Assembly (NCBI GenBank): GCA_937900965.1
Contig: CALCGJ010000178.1
Span: 1 to 50,125, forward strand
Length of the DNA: 50,125 nt
Direction: 5' to 3'
Origin: an uncultured Bacteroidota bacterium
GTDB taxonomy: Bacteria; Bacteroidota; Bacteroidia; Bacteroidales; FEN-979
In this document: positions 34,772-42,942 of the stretch, piece after piece
Layout of the letters: the number at the start of each line of letters is the position of its first letter
Position numbering within the stretch: the first letter of the stretch is position 1
The notes under the pieces: model-generated
Seen by the model: only the letters and a program-made list of their open reading frames with translations
What the model was told of the DNA's origin: nothing
The model's database searches: none
Program-made: the position numbers and the translations under genes

Positions 34772-35064
34772 TAAGATTATGTGAACAATCCATTCTTTGT
34801 AGCATTGGGTATAGCGGCATGTGTGTGCCCTGCATGAGCATGTAGTGCACACCCGTCGTAGCCTCGATAAAAAGTTTAAATATACAAATTTAATTGAGGC
34901 GTATCTTGTCTGGTTTTTATCAAAAATACGCATCATCAGGTTATATATTATATTGATATACAGATTGTTATGAACTTTTTATTAACAATTTAGTTTTTAG
35001 AGGTGCCCTTAAAACAAACTTAAATATTTCGCAGATCATATCAAAATAGGTGTAATGTTTATTT

Positions 35065-35280
35065 TCATACATCCAACTTATCCATCGGATCTTCAATCTG
35101 CTTGAACCCTTTCGTCGTGATATGCGTATAAATCTCTGTCGTCTTGCTGCTTGCATGACCCATCAATGCCTGTATATACCGTAAATCAGTGCCATTCTCC
35201 AATAGGTGAGTACCAAAACAATGACGTAATGTGTGTATTGTGACCATTTTCCGGATGAGATTACTCAATGCCGAACTGTA
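35065..35280 (-). pseudogene. Truncated tyrosine recombinase (C-terminal fragment)
   Basis: About 70 residues of an XerD-like recombinase remain: HTLRHCFGTHLLENGTDLRY, GHASSKTTEI and the Tyr in EIYTHIT, followed by KGFKQIEDPMDKLDV and the stop. The first catalytic Arg and the whole N-terminal part are missing. The cut coincides with the right 51-bp repeat, and the frame then runs into the repeat, giving a spurious start there. It is similar to the end of the recombinase at 6862-7983. It is unlikely to be active. Confidence 0.85.
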
Positions 35281-35331
35281 GGCAAAGATCAAACGACTGA
35301 TCAGGGAAGAATAATCAGGTTCAAGGTTCAA
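35281..35331 (+). repeat. Right copy of 51-bp direct repeat (attR-like)
   Basis: Identical to 30558-30608. It carries the last codons and stop of the LpxD paralogue, but no gene body precedes it here; the truncated recombinase does. Confidence 0.95.
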
Positions 35332-35415
35332 GGGTCGAAGTGACATACGAATAATTCGATTTTCGAATTAAACACTCCCCGAATTAATTCTAAACCCCCT
35401 AACGGCCCCCCCTCA

Positions 35416-35512
35416 CCCTACCTCCCTACCTCCCTACCTCCCTGCATCACCAATTTTGGCAATGATGTGCAATGATGTGCAATGATGGCAATGATGTGCA
35501 ATGATGTGCAAT
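35416..35512. repeat. CCTCCCTA and CAATGATGTG tandem repeats
   Basis: CTACCTCC units (35418-35444) are followed by about five CAATGATGTG-type units (35460-35512) up to the stop of the ABC gene. Similar CTACCTCC words lie at 14127-14161, inside a signal peptide. Confidence 0.8.
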
Positions 35513-36132
35513 TACTTGTAGTCCTCAATCCTGATCTCCCTCTCACAAAATCCACTCTCCACCAGCTGCATGTTAGAGCAAACGATGATGGTGCGATCAC
35601 GGGCATAGTCGTCGATCAGTTGTCCGTAAAATTCAATTCCTGCCTTGTCCAGGTTGGTAGTGGGCTCGTCGAGGAAGAGTAACGGGGTGTCGCTGAGAAG
35701 GGCACATACCAGCTTCACACGTTGCTTCATGCCTGAGGAATATTTGAGGATAGGCTTGGTTCTTGCCTGCGAAAAGGAGAGAAGGTCGATGATTTTAGAT
35801 ATTGTGAATCCGTCGACAAGAGGCTTGAATGAGAAGTGAAACTCCAGCATCTCCCGTAATGTGAAATCTTCAACCAACTCCTGGTAAGGGGCAACCAGGG
35901 AGAGGTAACGAAAAATCTCGGTGTCGGGAACCCTTTTTCCGTTCAGGTTATATTCAATAGTGCCGGTGGTATGGTGAATGTTGCCGGCAATAACCTGCAG
36001 GAGAGTCGATTTACCGGATCCGTTCCGGCCTGTGATCACGGTTTTTTCCCCGGACTCAAAACGGGTAGTCAGGCTTTTGAAGATCCACTCGGAATTGAAT
36101 TTCTTGCCAATCCCGTTCAGGGTGATTGTCAT
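35512..36132 (-). CDS. ABC transporter ATP-binding protein
   Basis: This 206-residue ATPase shows Walker A GRNGSGKSTLL (about residues 36-46), the signature YSSGMKQRVKL (about 131-141) and Walker B LLFLDEPTTNLD (about 151-162). It carries only one nucleotide domain, with no membrane partner next to it. Its stop borders a tandem repeat and its start lies 12 bp from the lpxA stop, so it is the last gene of the lipid A cluster. The substrate is unknown. Confidence 0.88.
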   Translation of the reverse strand: MTITLNGIGKKFNSEWIFKSLTTRFESGEKTVITGRNGSGKSTLLQVIAGNIHHTTGTIEYNLNGKRVPDTEIFRYLSLVAPYQELVEDFTLREMLEFHFSFKPLVDGFTISKIIDLLSFSQARTKPILKYSSGMKQRVKLVCALLSDTPLLFLDEPTTNLDKAGIEFYGQLIDDYARDRTIIVCSNMQLVESGFCEREIRIEDYK

Positions 36133-36144
36133 GCCGGAGGAATT

Positions 36145-36939
36145 TTACTTATCGCGGTTGTTTTTCCCGAATCCCTTCATGATGCCGCGGCTGGAGTTGG
36201 CGATGAAGCTCAGGATTTCGTCCCGTTCAGGAGTAGCAGGAACATCGGCCTCTATAATTTCAACTGCCCTTGAAACATTGTACCCTCTCAGGTAAATGGT
36301 TCGGTAGATGTCCTGGATCTGGTTGATCTGCTCAGCAGTAAAACCGCGTCGGCGAAGTCCGATCGAGTTCACTCCTACATATGAAACAGGTTCGCGTGCC
36401 GCCTTGGTGAAGGGTGGTACATCTTTCCGTACGAGAGTGCCGCCGGAGATCATCGTATGGACTCCGATGTGTGAGAACTGGTGCACGGCTACCATTCCTC
36501 CGATGATTGCCCAGTCGTCAATCTCAATATGACCGGCCAGGTTTGTCGCATTTCCCAGCACCACATTATTTCCGATAATGCAGTCGTGTGCAATGTGGAC
36601 ATAGGCCATTAGCAGGGTATTATTTCCAATCACAGTTTCGTTACTGGCTTTGGTGCCACGGTTGACTGTAACATATTCACGGATTGTTACGTTGTCGCCT
36701 ATCTTGACGATCGTCTCCTCCCCGGCAAATTTCAGGTCCTGAGGGACCGCGGAGATCACCGCACCGGGAAAAATTCTGCAGTTTTTGCCAATCCTGGCCC
36801 CTTCCATAATGGTAACATTGGATCCTATCCAGGTTCCCTCTTCGATTACAACATTTTTATCGATTGTTACAAAAGGTTCAATCACTACATTCGGAGCAAG
36901 TCTGGCCTGCGGGTGTACGTATGCTAAAGGTTGATTCAT
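36145..36939 (-). CDS. lpxA: UDP-N-acetylglucosamine acyltransferase
   Basis: LpxA adds the first 3-hydroxyacyl chain to UDP-GlcNAc in lipid A synthesis. The 264-residue protein is a left-handed beta helix with hexapeptide repeats (about residues 5-190), the catalytic-type His in YVHIAHDCIIG, and AVHQFSHIGVHTMISGGT. The helical C-terminus has GVNSIGLRRRGF. The start is 9 bp from the lpxC-fabZ stop. Confidence 0.95.
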   Translation of the reverse strand: MNQPLAYVHPQARLAPNVVIEPFVTIDKNVVIEEGTWIGSNVTIMEGARIGKNCRIFPGAVISAVPQDLKFAGEETIVKIGDNVTIREYVTVNRGTKASNETVIGNNTLLMAYVHIAHDCIIGNNVVLGNATNLAGHIEIDDWAIIGGMVAVHQFSHIGVHTMISGGTLVRKDVPPFTKAAREPVSYVGVNSIGLRRRGFTAEQINQIQDIYRTIYLRGYNVSRAVEIIEADVPATPERDEILSFIANSSRGIMKGFGKNNRDK

Positions 36940-36948
36940 AAAAGGCTG

Positions 36949-38340
36949 TTATTTACGTTGGATCTGTGCCATCATCTCTGCTTCCATAACCACTTTCTGG
37001 CCCACATAAGCGATACCGCGCATGGATACCAGTCCGCGGCGGATTGGGGCAATGAGTTGGTTGTAGAAAATAACTGTGTCGCCGGGTACCACTTTATGTC
37101 TGAATTTGACACTGTCAATCTTAACGAAATAGGTCACATAATGTTGCGGATCATCTACTGAATTTAATGCCAGGATGCCACCGGTCTGAGCCATAGCCTC
37201 CACCAGGAGGACGCCGGGCATTACGGGTTCGTTAGGGAAGTGTCCTGCAAAGAAGGATTCGTTCATCGTTACATTCTTCAATCCTACTACATAGTCGTTA
37301 CCCATCTCAATTATCCGGTCGATGAAAAGGAAGGGAGAACGGTGAGGAAGAAGCTTTTGAATCTGGTTGATATCGTAAAGGGGTGGCTTGTTCATATCAA
37401 ACGTGTGTATCGCTTCCCCCTTGCGCGATTTCCGGATTTGTTTCTTGATCAGGCGGGCAAACTGGATGTTGGAAAGATGCCCGGGCCGGGTAGCAATGAT
37501 GTGAGCTTTAATTGGCATCCCCACAAGGGCGAGGTCCCCTATTAAATCCAAAAGCTTGTGCCTGGCCGGTTCATTGGGATAAAGCAGCTCGAGGTTGTTG
37601 AGGATCCCTTCACGCAGAACCTCCACGCGTGGCTTTTTGAAGACCTTTGCAAGATAATCCAGTTCGTCCTGGGAGATAAGCCTGTCTACAAAAACGATGG
37701 CATTGTTCAGGTCGCCTCCCTTAATCAGGTTGTTGTTGAGGAGGTACTCCAGCTCATGCAGGAATACAAAAGTGCGGCAGGGCGCAATCTCAGTACGGAA
37801 TTGGCGGATGTCGGTCAGGATAGCGTTCTGGGTAGTGAGGATCTTTGATTCATAGTCAATCATGACCGAGATCTTGAACTCTTTTGAAGGGATGGCAAGG
37901 ATCTCTACTTTATTCTCAGGGTCGGTATATGACAGATTCGACTTCAGTTCGATGTACCTCTTAAGAGCCTTCTGTTCCACAATGCCGGCCTTCAGCAGCT
38001 TCTCCACGTAGATGATGGAACTTCCGTCGAGAATTGGAGTCTCAGATTGGTTGAGCTCCACCAGAACGTTGTCGATTTCGAGCCCGGCAAGCGCTGCAAG
38101 TATATGCTCTACAGTGTCGATACGCACCCCGTCCTGCTCCAGGCTTGTGCCGCGGGAGGTGTCAATAACGTTGTCAACATCGGCATCCACAAGGACTCCG
38201 GTGTTCAAATCGGTTCGCGCAAACTTATATCCGTAATTTTCAGGAGCTGGCTTGAACGTTACCGTCACTTTCTTTCCTGTATGCAGGCCTACACCATCAA
38301 TGCTGAAGGAATGCTTGATGGTCTTCTGTTTTTCACTCAT
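36949..38340 (-). CDS. lpxC-fabZ: Bifunctional UDP-3-O-acyl-GlcNAc deacetylase / hydroxyacyl-ACP dehydratase
   Basis: This 463-residue fusion has an LpxC domain (about residues 1-305) with zinc ligands in VEHILAALAG and RHKLLDLIGD. The FabZ domain (about 320-463) has LPHRSPFLFIDRI and GHFPNEPVMPGVLLVEAMAQ, with the catalytic His and Glu. The fusion is typical of Bacteroidota and joins lipid A deacetylation with acyl-chain synthesis. It overlaps lpxD by 8 bp. Confidence 0.97.
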   Translation of the reverse strand: MSEKQKTIKHSFSIDGVGLHTGKKVTVTFKPAPENYGYKFARTDLNTGVLVDADVDNVIDTSRGTSLEQDGVRIDTVEHILAALAGLEIDNVLVELNQSETPILDGSSIIYVEKLLKAGIVEQKALKRYIELKSNLSYTDPENKVEILAIPSKEFKISVMIDYESKILTTQNAILTDIRQFRTEIAPCRTFVFLHELEYLLNNNLIKGGDLNNAIVFVDRLISQDELDYLAKVFKKPRVEVLREGILNNLELLYPNEPARHKLLDLIGDLALVGMPIKAHIIATRPGHLSNIQFARLIKKQIRKSRKGEAIHTFDMNKPPLYDINQIQKLLPHRSPFLFIDRIIEMGNDYVVGLKNVTMNESFFAGHFPNEPVMPGVLLVEAMAQTGGILALNSVDDPQHYVTYFVKIDSVKFRHKVVPGDTVIFYNQLIAPIRRGLVSMRGIAYVGQKVVMEAEMMAQIQRK

Positions 38341-39379
38341 CTGGCATCAACTTTTTTACCTGTTTCTCTAATGAATTCAGTTTTCTGACGATATCATCCA
38401 GATTTCGCCAATGTACAAAGTTCTTTCGGGCTCGCAAAGAATCAATTGCAGGGGCTCCAAACATGATAGCTCCCTCCTGGGTAATGCTGTTCTCAACACC
38501 CGAGCGGGCACCAACCTTCACATTATCGGCTACTACTAAATGTCCTACAAAACCAACCTGGCCACCTACCATGACATTCTTTCCAATCTTCGTTGATCCC
38601 GATAATCCCGATTGGGCAGCAATAACTGTGTTTTCGCCGATCTCTACATTGTGGGCTACCTGGATAAGGTTGTCTAGTTTTACCCCGCGTCGCAAAATGG
38701 TCGATCCTATTGTAGCTCGGTCGATTGTTGTATTGGCTCCTACCTCAACATTGTCTTCCAGGATCACATTTCCAACCTGGGGTACCTTCCGGTAGTTCTT
38801 GTCGTCCTGAGGAGCAAAGCCAAAGCCATCGCTGCCGATCACAGCTCCTCCGTGAATGGTGCAGTCGTTCCCTATCATGCAGTCATGATAAATCCTTACA
38901 CCCGGATAAAGAACTGTTCCGTTGCCAACCTGTACATTGTCGCCAACATAAACCTGTGGATAGATCTGAACCCCGTCACCAATTTTCACCCCGTCGCCGA
39001 TATAGGCAAACTCCCCGATGTAGAGGTCGTTACCCAATGTTGCGGAGGTCGAAATAAAGGATTGGGAGGAGATCCCTGTTTTTTTAAGGGTCATGCTGGC
39101 ATGGATCTCCAGTATTTTGGCAAATGCATCATAGGGATCATCAACACGGATAAGGGTTAGCCCTTCCGGAAGGGGTTTGTCCGGTGTAAATGTACTCTTC
39201 ACAATTGCCAGAGAGGCGCCGGTCTTGTATATGTAATGCGTGTATGTGGGATTGGCCAGGAACGTGAGCGACCCGGAGGTCCCCTCCTCGATCTTCGACA
39301 GGGAGGAAACCTGTACCTCCGCATTCCCCTCGATAGTGCCTCCGAGCAGCTCGGCAATCTGTCGGGCAGAAAATTCCAT
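38333..39379 (-). CDS. lpxD: UDP-3-O-(3-hydroxyacyl)glucosamine N-acyltransferase
   Basis: LpxD attaches the second acyl chain to the lipid A precursor. The 348-residue protein has an N-terminal uridine-binding domain (about residues 1-100, with GSLTFLANPTYTHYIY), hexapeptide repeats (about 105-300) and the His in IQVAHNVEIGENTVIA, then a C-terminal helix. It is the standard LpxD. The shorter paralogue at 29674 is a second member of the family. Confidence 0.96.
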   Translation of the reverse strand: MEFSARQIAELLGGTIEGNAEVQVSSLSKIEEGTSGSLTFLANPTYTHYIYKTGASLAIVKSTFTPDKPLPEGLTLIRVDDPYDAFAKILEIHASMTLKKTGISSQSFISTSATLGNDLYIGEFAYIGDGVKIGDGVQIYPQVYVGDNVQVGNGTVLYPGVRIYHDCMIGNDCTIHGGAVIGSDGFGFAPQDDKNYRKVPQVGNVILEDNVEVGANTTIDRATIGSTILRRGVKLDNLIQVAHNVEIGENTVIAAQSGLSGSTKIGKNVMVGGQVGFVGHLVVADNVKVGARSGVENSITQEGAIMFGAPAIDSLRARKNFVHWRNLDDIVRKLNSLEKQVKKLMPDE

Positions 39380-39471
39380 TTAACTTGATTTAGAGGTTCT
39401 TACTTTATGAAAAAGTAGCGCAAGATACCAAATATTTCAACACAGGATCGATTTTTTTTGCAACGCAATGG

Positions 39472-40632
39472 CTACCTTTCCGTTAGCTCTTTGGGATAAG
39501 AGAGCAGGTATTTTTGTGTTCGTGTTGAAAGGATAGAAATGTTCAGTTGATCTGAAGCTTTTGACACGTCGAGCAGATCTCCTTCACGGGTTTGGATCTT
39601 AATCCGGTCGTGGTCCGGATTGTAGGCGTTGTTGGAAACAGCCTCTTCCGTTATTAAATAGCTTGTCTCCTCTTCTGAGATCCCAAAAGTACGGGCAGCC
39701 TTTTCTCTGATTTTATGAACATAAGCAGGATCGAAAGGCTTGCTTCTGAGTTCACTGCGAAATAGATGCCGGTTTACTAACCGGTGGCAGAGGAGAGATA
39801 AAACAGGGTCAGGATGTGTACTCCACACCTTCATAACCGAGAAGATATCAAAATCGTCAAGATGTGAGAAGACTTCCAGGCAATCTCCCTGGCATAGCCT
39901 CTCTTTTCCGTTAACAGGTTCCTCCAGGAAACGTTTCAAAGAGGGAGTTGCAAAGAGATCAACACCCTGCTCTCCCAGGATCTTGGAACGGCGAAGGATA
40001 TTGGAAAGCATGAAATCGGCAGCCAGCACGGTCTTGTGGAGATAAACCTGCCAGTACATCAGCCTGCGGGCAAGAATGAACTTTTCTATGGAGTAGATTC
40101 CTTTCTCCTCCACCACCAGCTCATCGTCTGAAACTGTCAGCATGTTAATAATACGGTCGGTATTTATCACTCCTTCTGCTACCCCGGTAAAGAAACTGTC
40201 GCGTGCCAGGTAGTCGAGCCGATCCATATCGAGCTGACTGGAGACCAGCTGGTGTAAAAAGTGTTTTGGATAGGTGTCGGTGAAGATGCTGATGGCAATA
40301 TCCAGCTTCCCGGAGAACTGACTGTTCAGTCGCTCCATAAAGAGCAGGGATATCTCTTCATGTGCGATGCCGGTTACGATCGACCGTTCCAATGTATGTG
40401 AATAGGGCCCGTGCCCGATGTCGTGCAGCAGGATCGCAAGCCAGGCACCCTGCTCCTCATCCGTGGTAATAACAACTCCCTTCTCGCGAAGAAGCTTGAT
40501 CGCCTGCTTCATCAGGAAAAGGCATCCGAGGGCATGCTGAAAACGGGTATGAGTGGCAGATGGATAGACATAATCAGTCAGGCCAAGCTGCCGTATCCTC
40601 CGGAGACGCTGAAACCAGGGATGCTCCATCAC
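39472..40632 (-). CDS. HD-domain phosphohydrolase (dGTPase-like)
   Basis: This protein of at least 386 residues has an HD fold: HTRFQHALG (about residues 26-34), LLHDIGHGPYSHTLE (about 68-82) and DMDRLDYLARD (about 135-145). These suggest a metal-dependent nucleotide or phosphate hydrolase. The first canonical start is the GTG/ATG at 40632. The homologous reading frame runs about 35 codons further upstream (INDPIYGFITIPDEFLFD) to a stop at 40738-40740 with no ATG, GTG or TTG. The true start is therefore lost, non-canonical, or hidden by a frameshift. Confidence 0.85.
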   Translation of the reverse strand: MMEHPWFQRLRRIRQLGLTDYVYPSATHTRFQHALGCLFLMKQAIKLLREKGVVITTDEEQGAWLAILLHDIGHGPYSHTLERSIVTGIAHEEISLLFMERLNSQFSGKLDIAISIFTDTYPKHFLHQLVSSQLDMDRLDYLARDSFFTGVAEGVINTDRIINMLTVSDDELVVEEKGIYSIEKFILARRLMYWQVYLHKTVLAADFMLSNILRRSKILGEQGVDLFATPSLKRFLEEPVNGKERLCQGDCLEVFSHLDDFDIFSVMKVWSTHPDPVLSLLCHRLVNRHLFRSELRSKPFDPAYVHKIREKAARTFGISEEETSYLITEEAVSNNAYNPDHDRIKIQTREGDLLDVSKASDQLNISILSTRTQKYLLSYPKELTER

Positions 40633-40803
40633 ATCGAACAGAAATTCGTCGGGGATGGTGATGAACCCGTAGATCGGATCGTTGATATTTTTCTTCTTGT
40701 TGATGATTTGAGATACCTTTGTTAAGAATACGTAAAATTACGGTTTGTGGACAATAAAAAACCGAATCAGGCATTCTTAGTCTAGACAAAAGTACGTAGA
40801 ACC

Positions 40804-42357
40804 ATGGAGAAGATAACAATTTTGTGGGTGGATGATGAAATTGATCTGCTGAAACCTCACCTCCTTTTCTTAAGCGAGAAGGGATATACTGTTCACACTG
40901 CCAATAACGGGCACGATGCACTGGAATTGCTTGATAAACATAATTTCGATATCATCTTCCTCGATGAACAGATGCCGGGAATGTCGGGCATCGAAACACT
41001 GGAGAAGATCAAAAACAGGACTACAAACCTCCCTGTGGTAATGATCACAAAGAGTGAAGAGGAGTCGATTATGGAGGAGGCAATCGGGAGCAATATCGCC
41101 GATTACCTTATCAAACCGGTCAACCCGAACCAGATCCTTCTCTCCCTGAAAAAGACTCTGGATAACAAGAAGATTATCAGTGAAAAGACCAGCTTTCAGT
41201 ATCAGCAAGAGTTTCGCAACATTGGGATGGAGATCAGCAACCGTCTGGATTATACAGAGTGGACCGAGATCTATAAGAAAATCATTGGCTGGGAACTGAA
41301 GCTGGAACTGTCGCAGGACGAGGGGATGAATGAGGTTCTGCGTATGCAAAAGACAGAGGCTAATCAGGTCTTCAGTAAGTTTGTAGAGCGAAACTACATC
41401 GACTGGCTCCACGGTAAAAACGGGGAACGGCCCATCCAGTCGCACACCCTGATCAAGGATTGTATCTTTCCGCTCCTTCAGGATAACCGGCCTACTTTTG
41501 TAATCCTTATCGACAACCTGAGGTGGGACCAGTGGAAGATCCTGCAACCCGTTATTGAAGAGGGCTTTCGTGTTGAGAAAGAGGAGATCTATTACAGTAT
41601 TCTGCCTACCACTACACAGTATGCCCGCAACTCACTCTTCTCCGGCCTGCTACCGACTGAAATCGAGAAAAAGTACCCCAAATACTGGGTTAGTGAGGAT
41701 GAAGAAGGAACCAAAAACAACTACGAGTCGGAACTTCTAGGCGAGTTGCTGAAGCGCTATGGCCGCGATATCAAATACTCCTACTACAAGGTTCTCAACA
41801 TGAACTATGGTAAAAAGCTCGTGGAATTGATGCCTAACCTGATGATTAACAAACTGAACTTCATTGTTTACAACTTCGTGGACATGCTTTCTCATGCACG
41901 TACCGAAATGGAGATCATCAGGGAACTGGCCAGTGACGATGGCGCATACCGCTCACTAACCCTGTCGTGGTTCAACCACAGTCCGTTGCTGGAGATTTTC
42001 CGCTACCTTGCCGAAAAAGATGTGAACCTTGTCATCACTACCGATCATGGATCCATTCGTGTCAACAACCCGGTGAAGATTCTGGGCGATCGGAATACCA
42101 ATACCAACCTTCGGTATAAAACCGGCAGGGCACTGAAGTACGAGAAGAATGCAGTATTCGAGGTCCGCAATCCGGCCGATGCCTTCCTTCCCCGTACCAA
42201 CGTGAGCTCATCCTTTGCCTTTTGCCGCAACGACGAATTCTTCACCTATCCCAACAACTATAACCACTACGTAAACTATTACAGGGATACCTTCCAGCAC
42301 GGCGGCATCTCGATGGAGGAGATGTTGGTGCCGTATATAACCCTGAGGAACAGGTAA
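40804..42357 (+). CDS. porX: PorX-type response regulator (REC + PglZ)
   Basis: PorX works with the kinase PorY to control T9SS genes. The 517-residue protein has an N-terminal receiver domain (about residues 1-125) with D54 in FLDEQMPG, acidic residues in VDDE and Lys in IKPVNP. A C-terminal PglZ (alkaline phosphatase-like) domain (about 210-517) has VILIDNLRWDQW, ILPTTTQYARNS and ITTDHGS metal-site motifs. The T9SS-tagged kelch protein at 9029 is a possible cargo. The porY gene is not in the window. Confidence 0.94.
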   Translation: MEKITILWVDDEIDLLKPHLLFLSEKGYTVHTANNGHDALELLDKHNFDIIFLDEQMPGMSGIETLEKIKNRTTNLPVVMITKSEEESIMEEAIGSNIADYLIKPVNPNQILLSLKKTLDNKKIISEKTSFQYQQEFRNIGMEISNRLDYTEWTEIYKKIIGWELKLELSQDEGMNEVLRMQKTEANQVFSKFVERNYIDWLHGKNGERPIQSHTLIKDCIFPLLQDNRPTFVILIDNLRWDQWKILQPVIEEGFRVEKEEIYYSILPTTTQYARNSLFSGLLPTEIEKKYPKYWVSEDEEGTKNNYESELLGELLKRYGRDIKYSYYKVLNMNYGKKLVELMPNLMINKLNFIVYNFVDMLSHARTEMEIIRELASDDGAYRSLTLSWFNHSPLLEIFRYLAEKDVNLVITTDHGSIRVNNPVKILGDRNTNTNLRYKTGRALKYEKNAVFEVRNPADAFLPRTNVSSSFAFCRNDEFFTYPNNYNHYVNYYRDTFQHGGISMEEMLVPYITLRNR

Positions 42358-42360
42358 AGG

Positions 42361-42467
42361 TTATTGCCATAAATTGCCATGGATTGCCACCATTGCGCAT
42401 TATTGCCACCATTGATAAATCCTGTATCTTTGTTGTCTTAGCGCCTTAGCGCCTTAGCGGTGAAGTC
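42361..42467. repeat. ATTGCCAT and CTTAGCGC repeats before tsaE
   Basis: ATTGCCAT/ATTGCCAC words (42363-42414) and GCGCCTTA repeats (about 42440-42462) fill the spacer. The first type recurs in inverse as ATGGCAAT at 48615-48665. Confidence 0.75.
42425..42432 (+). promoter_or_regulatory. -7 box upstream of tsaE
   Basis: TATCTTTG fits TAnnTTTG, 70 bp before the tsaE ATG, with the repeat block between. A weak TATTG lies about 20 bp upstream. Confidence 0.45.
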
Positions 42468-42501
42468 TTTCTGTGGTATCTGTGTAATCCGTGGTGAATA
42501 A

Positions 42502-42912
42502 ATGGTAAACGAATATTCAGTCAAATCTGAAATTGGCCTTCCTGAAATTGCCCGGAAGCTCCTCGCTTCATATCCTGATAAGCGGATTTTCGCCCTCTAT
42601 GGCACAATGGGAGCCGGAAAGACTACCTTCATCAAAGCCATCTGCAGGGAACTGGGGGTGGAGGATGAAGCCCTGAGCCCCACCTTCTCGATCATCAATG
42701 AGTATCACACCCACAAACAGATTCCTGTCTATCACTTCGACTTTTACCGGATCAACAAGCTGGAAGAGGTTTACGACATCGGGTACGAAGAGTATCTGTT
42801 TAGCGGAAACTATTGTCTCCTCGAATGGCCCGAACTCATCGAAGAGCTACTGCCGGCAGAGACCGTAAAGGTTAGCATTACCGGCGAGCAGGAGCGGATT
42901 ATCGCATTCTGA
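42502..42912 (+). CDS. tsaE: tRNA threonylcarbamoyladenosine synthesis ATPase
   Basis: TsaE is the ATPase of the t6A37 tRNA modification complex (TsaB-TsaD-TsaE). The 136-residue protein has Walker A GTMGAGKTTF (about residues 35-44), SPTFSIINEY, VYHFDFYRI and a C-terminal LLEWPELIEE. It is full length. It is convergent with the cysteine-synthase homologue. Confidence 0.95.
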   Translation: MVNEYSVKSEIGLPEIARKLLASYPDKRIFALYGTMGAGKTTFIKAICRELGVEDEALSPTFSIINEYHTHKQIPVYHFDFYRINKLEEVYDIGYEEYLFSGNYCLLEWPELIEELLPAETVKVSITGEQERIIAF

Positions 42913-42942
42913 TTTTTGAATTACGATTTGAGGGAGGGGTCA

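Larger units (their letters stand above)
34675..35064. other. Gene-free stretch with palindromes between TA pair and recombinase remnant
   Basis: No gene is supported. It holds the TA promoter (34686-34717), a palindrome at 34723-34771, and a second imperfect inverted repeat around 34806-34866 (GTGTGC with GCACAC). Both contain the word TTGGGT (GCGTTGGGT and GCATTGGGT). These features suggest recombination sites or a terminator. Confidence 0.5.
30558..35331. mobile_element. 4.7-kb genomic insertion bounded by 51-bp direct repeats
   Basis: The identical 51-bp repeats at 30558-30608 and 35281-35331 enclose DNA that looks distinctly more AT-rich than its surroundings. All its genes are on the minus strand: membrane protein, AraC regulator, small secreted protein, Fic enzyme, lipoprotein, and MazF-type toxin with antitoxin. 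A recombinase fragment abuts the right repeat. This fits site-specific integration into the 3' end of a core gene, with the gene end regenerated. An alternative is duplication of the target by a non-integrase event. No intact recombinase lies inside. Confidence 0.8.

Noticed and set aside
34751-34936. 61-codon minus-strand frame upstream of the toxin pair
   Set aside because: It runs through the palindromes and has no domain or translation signal.
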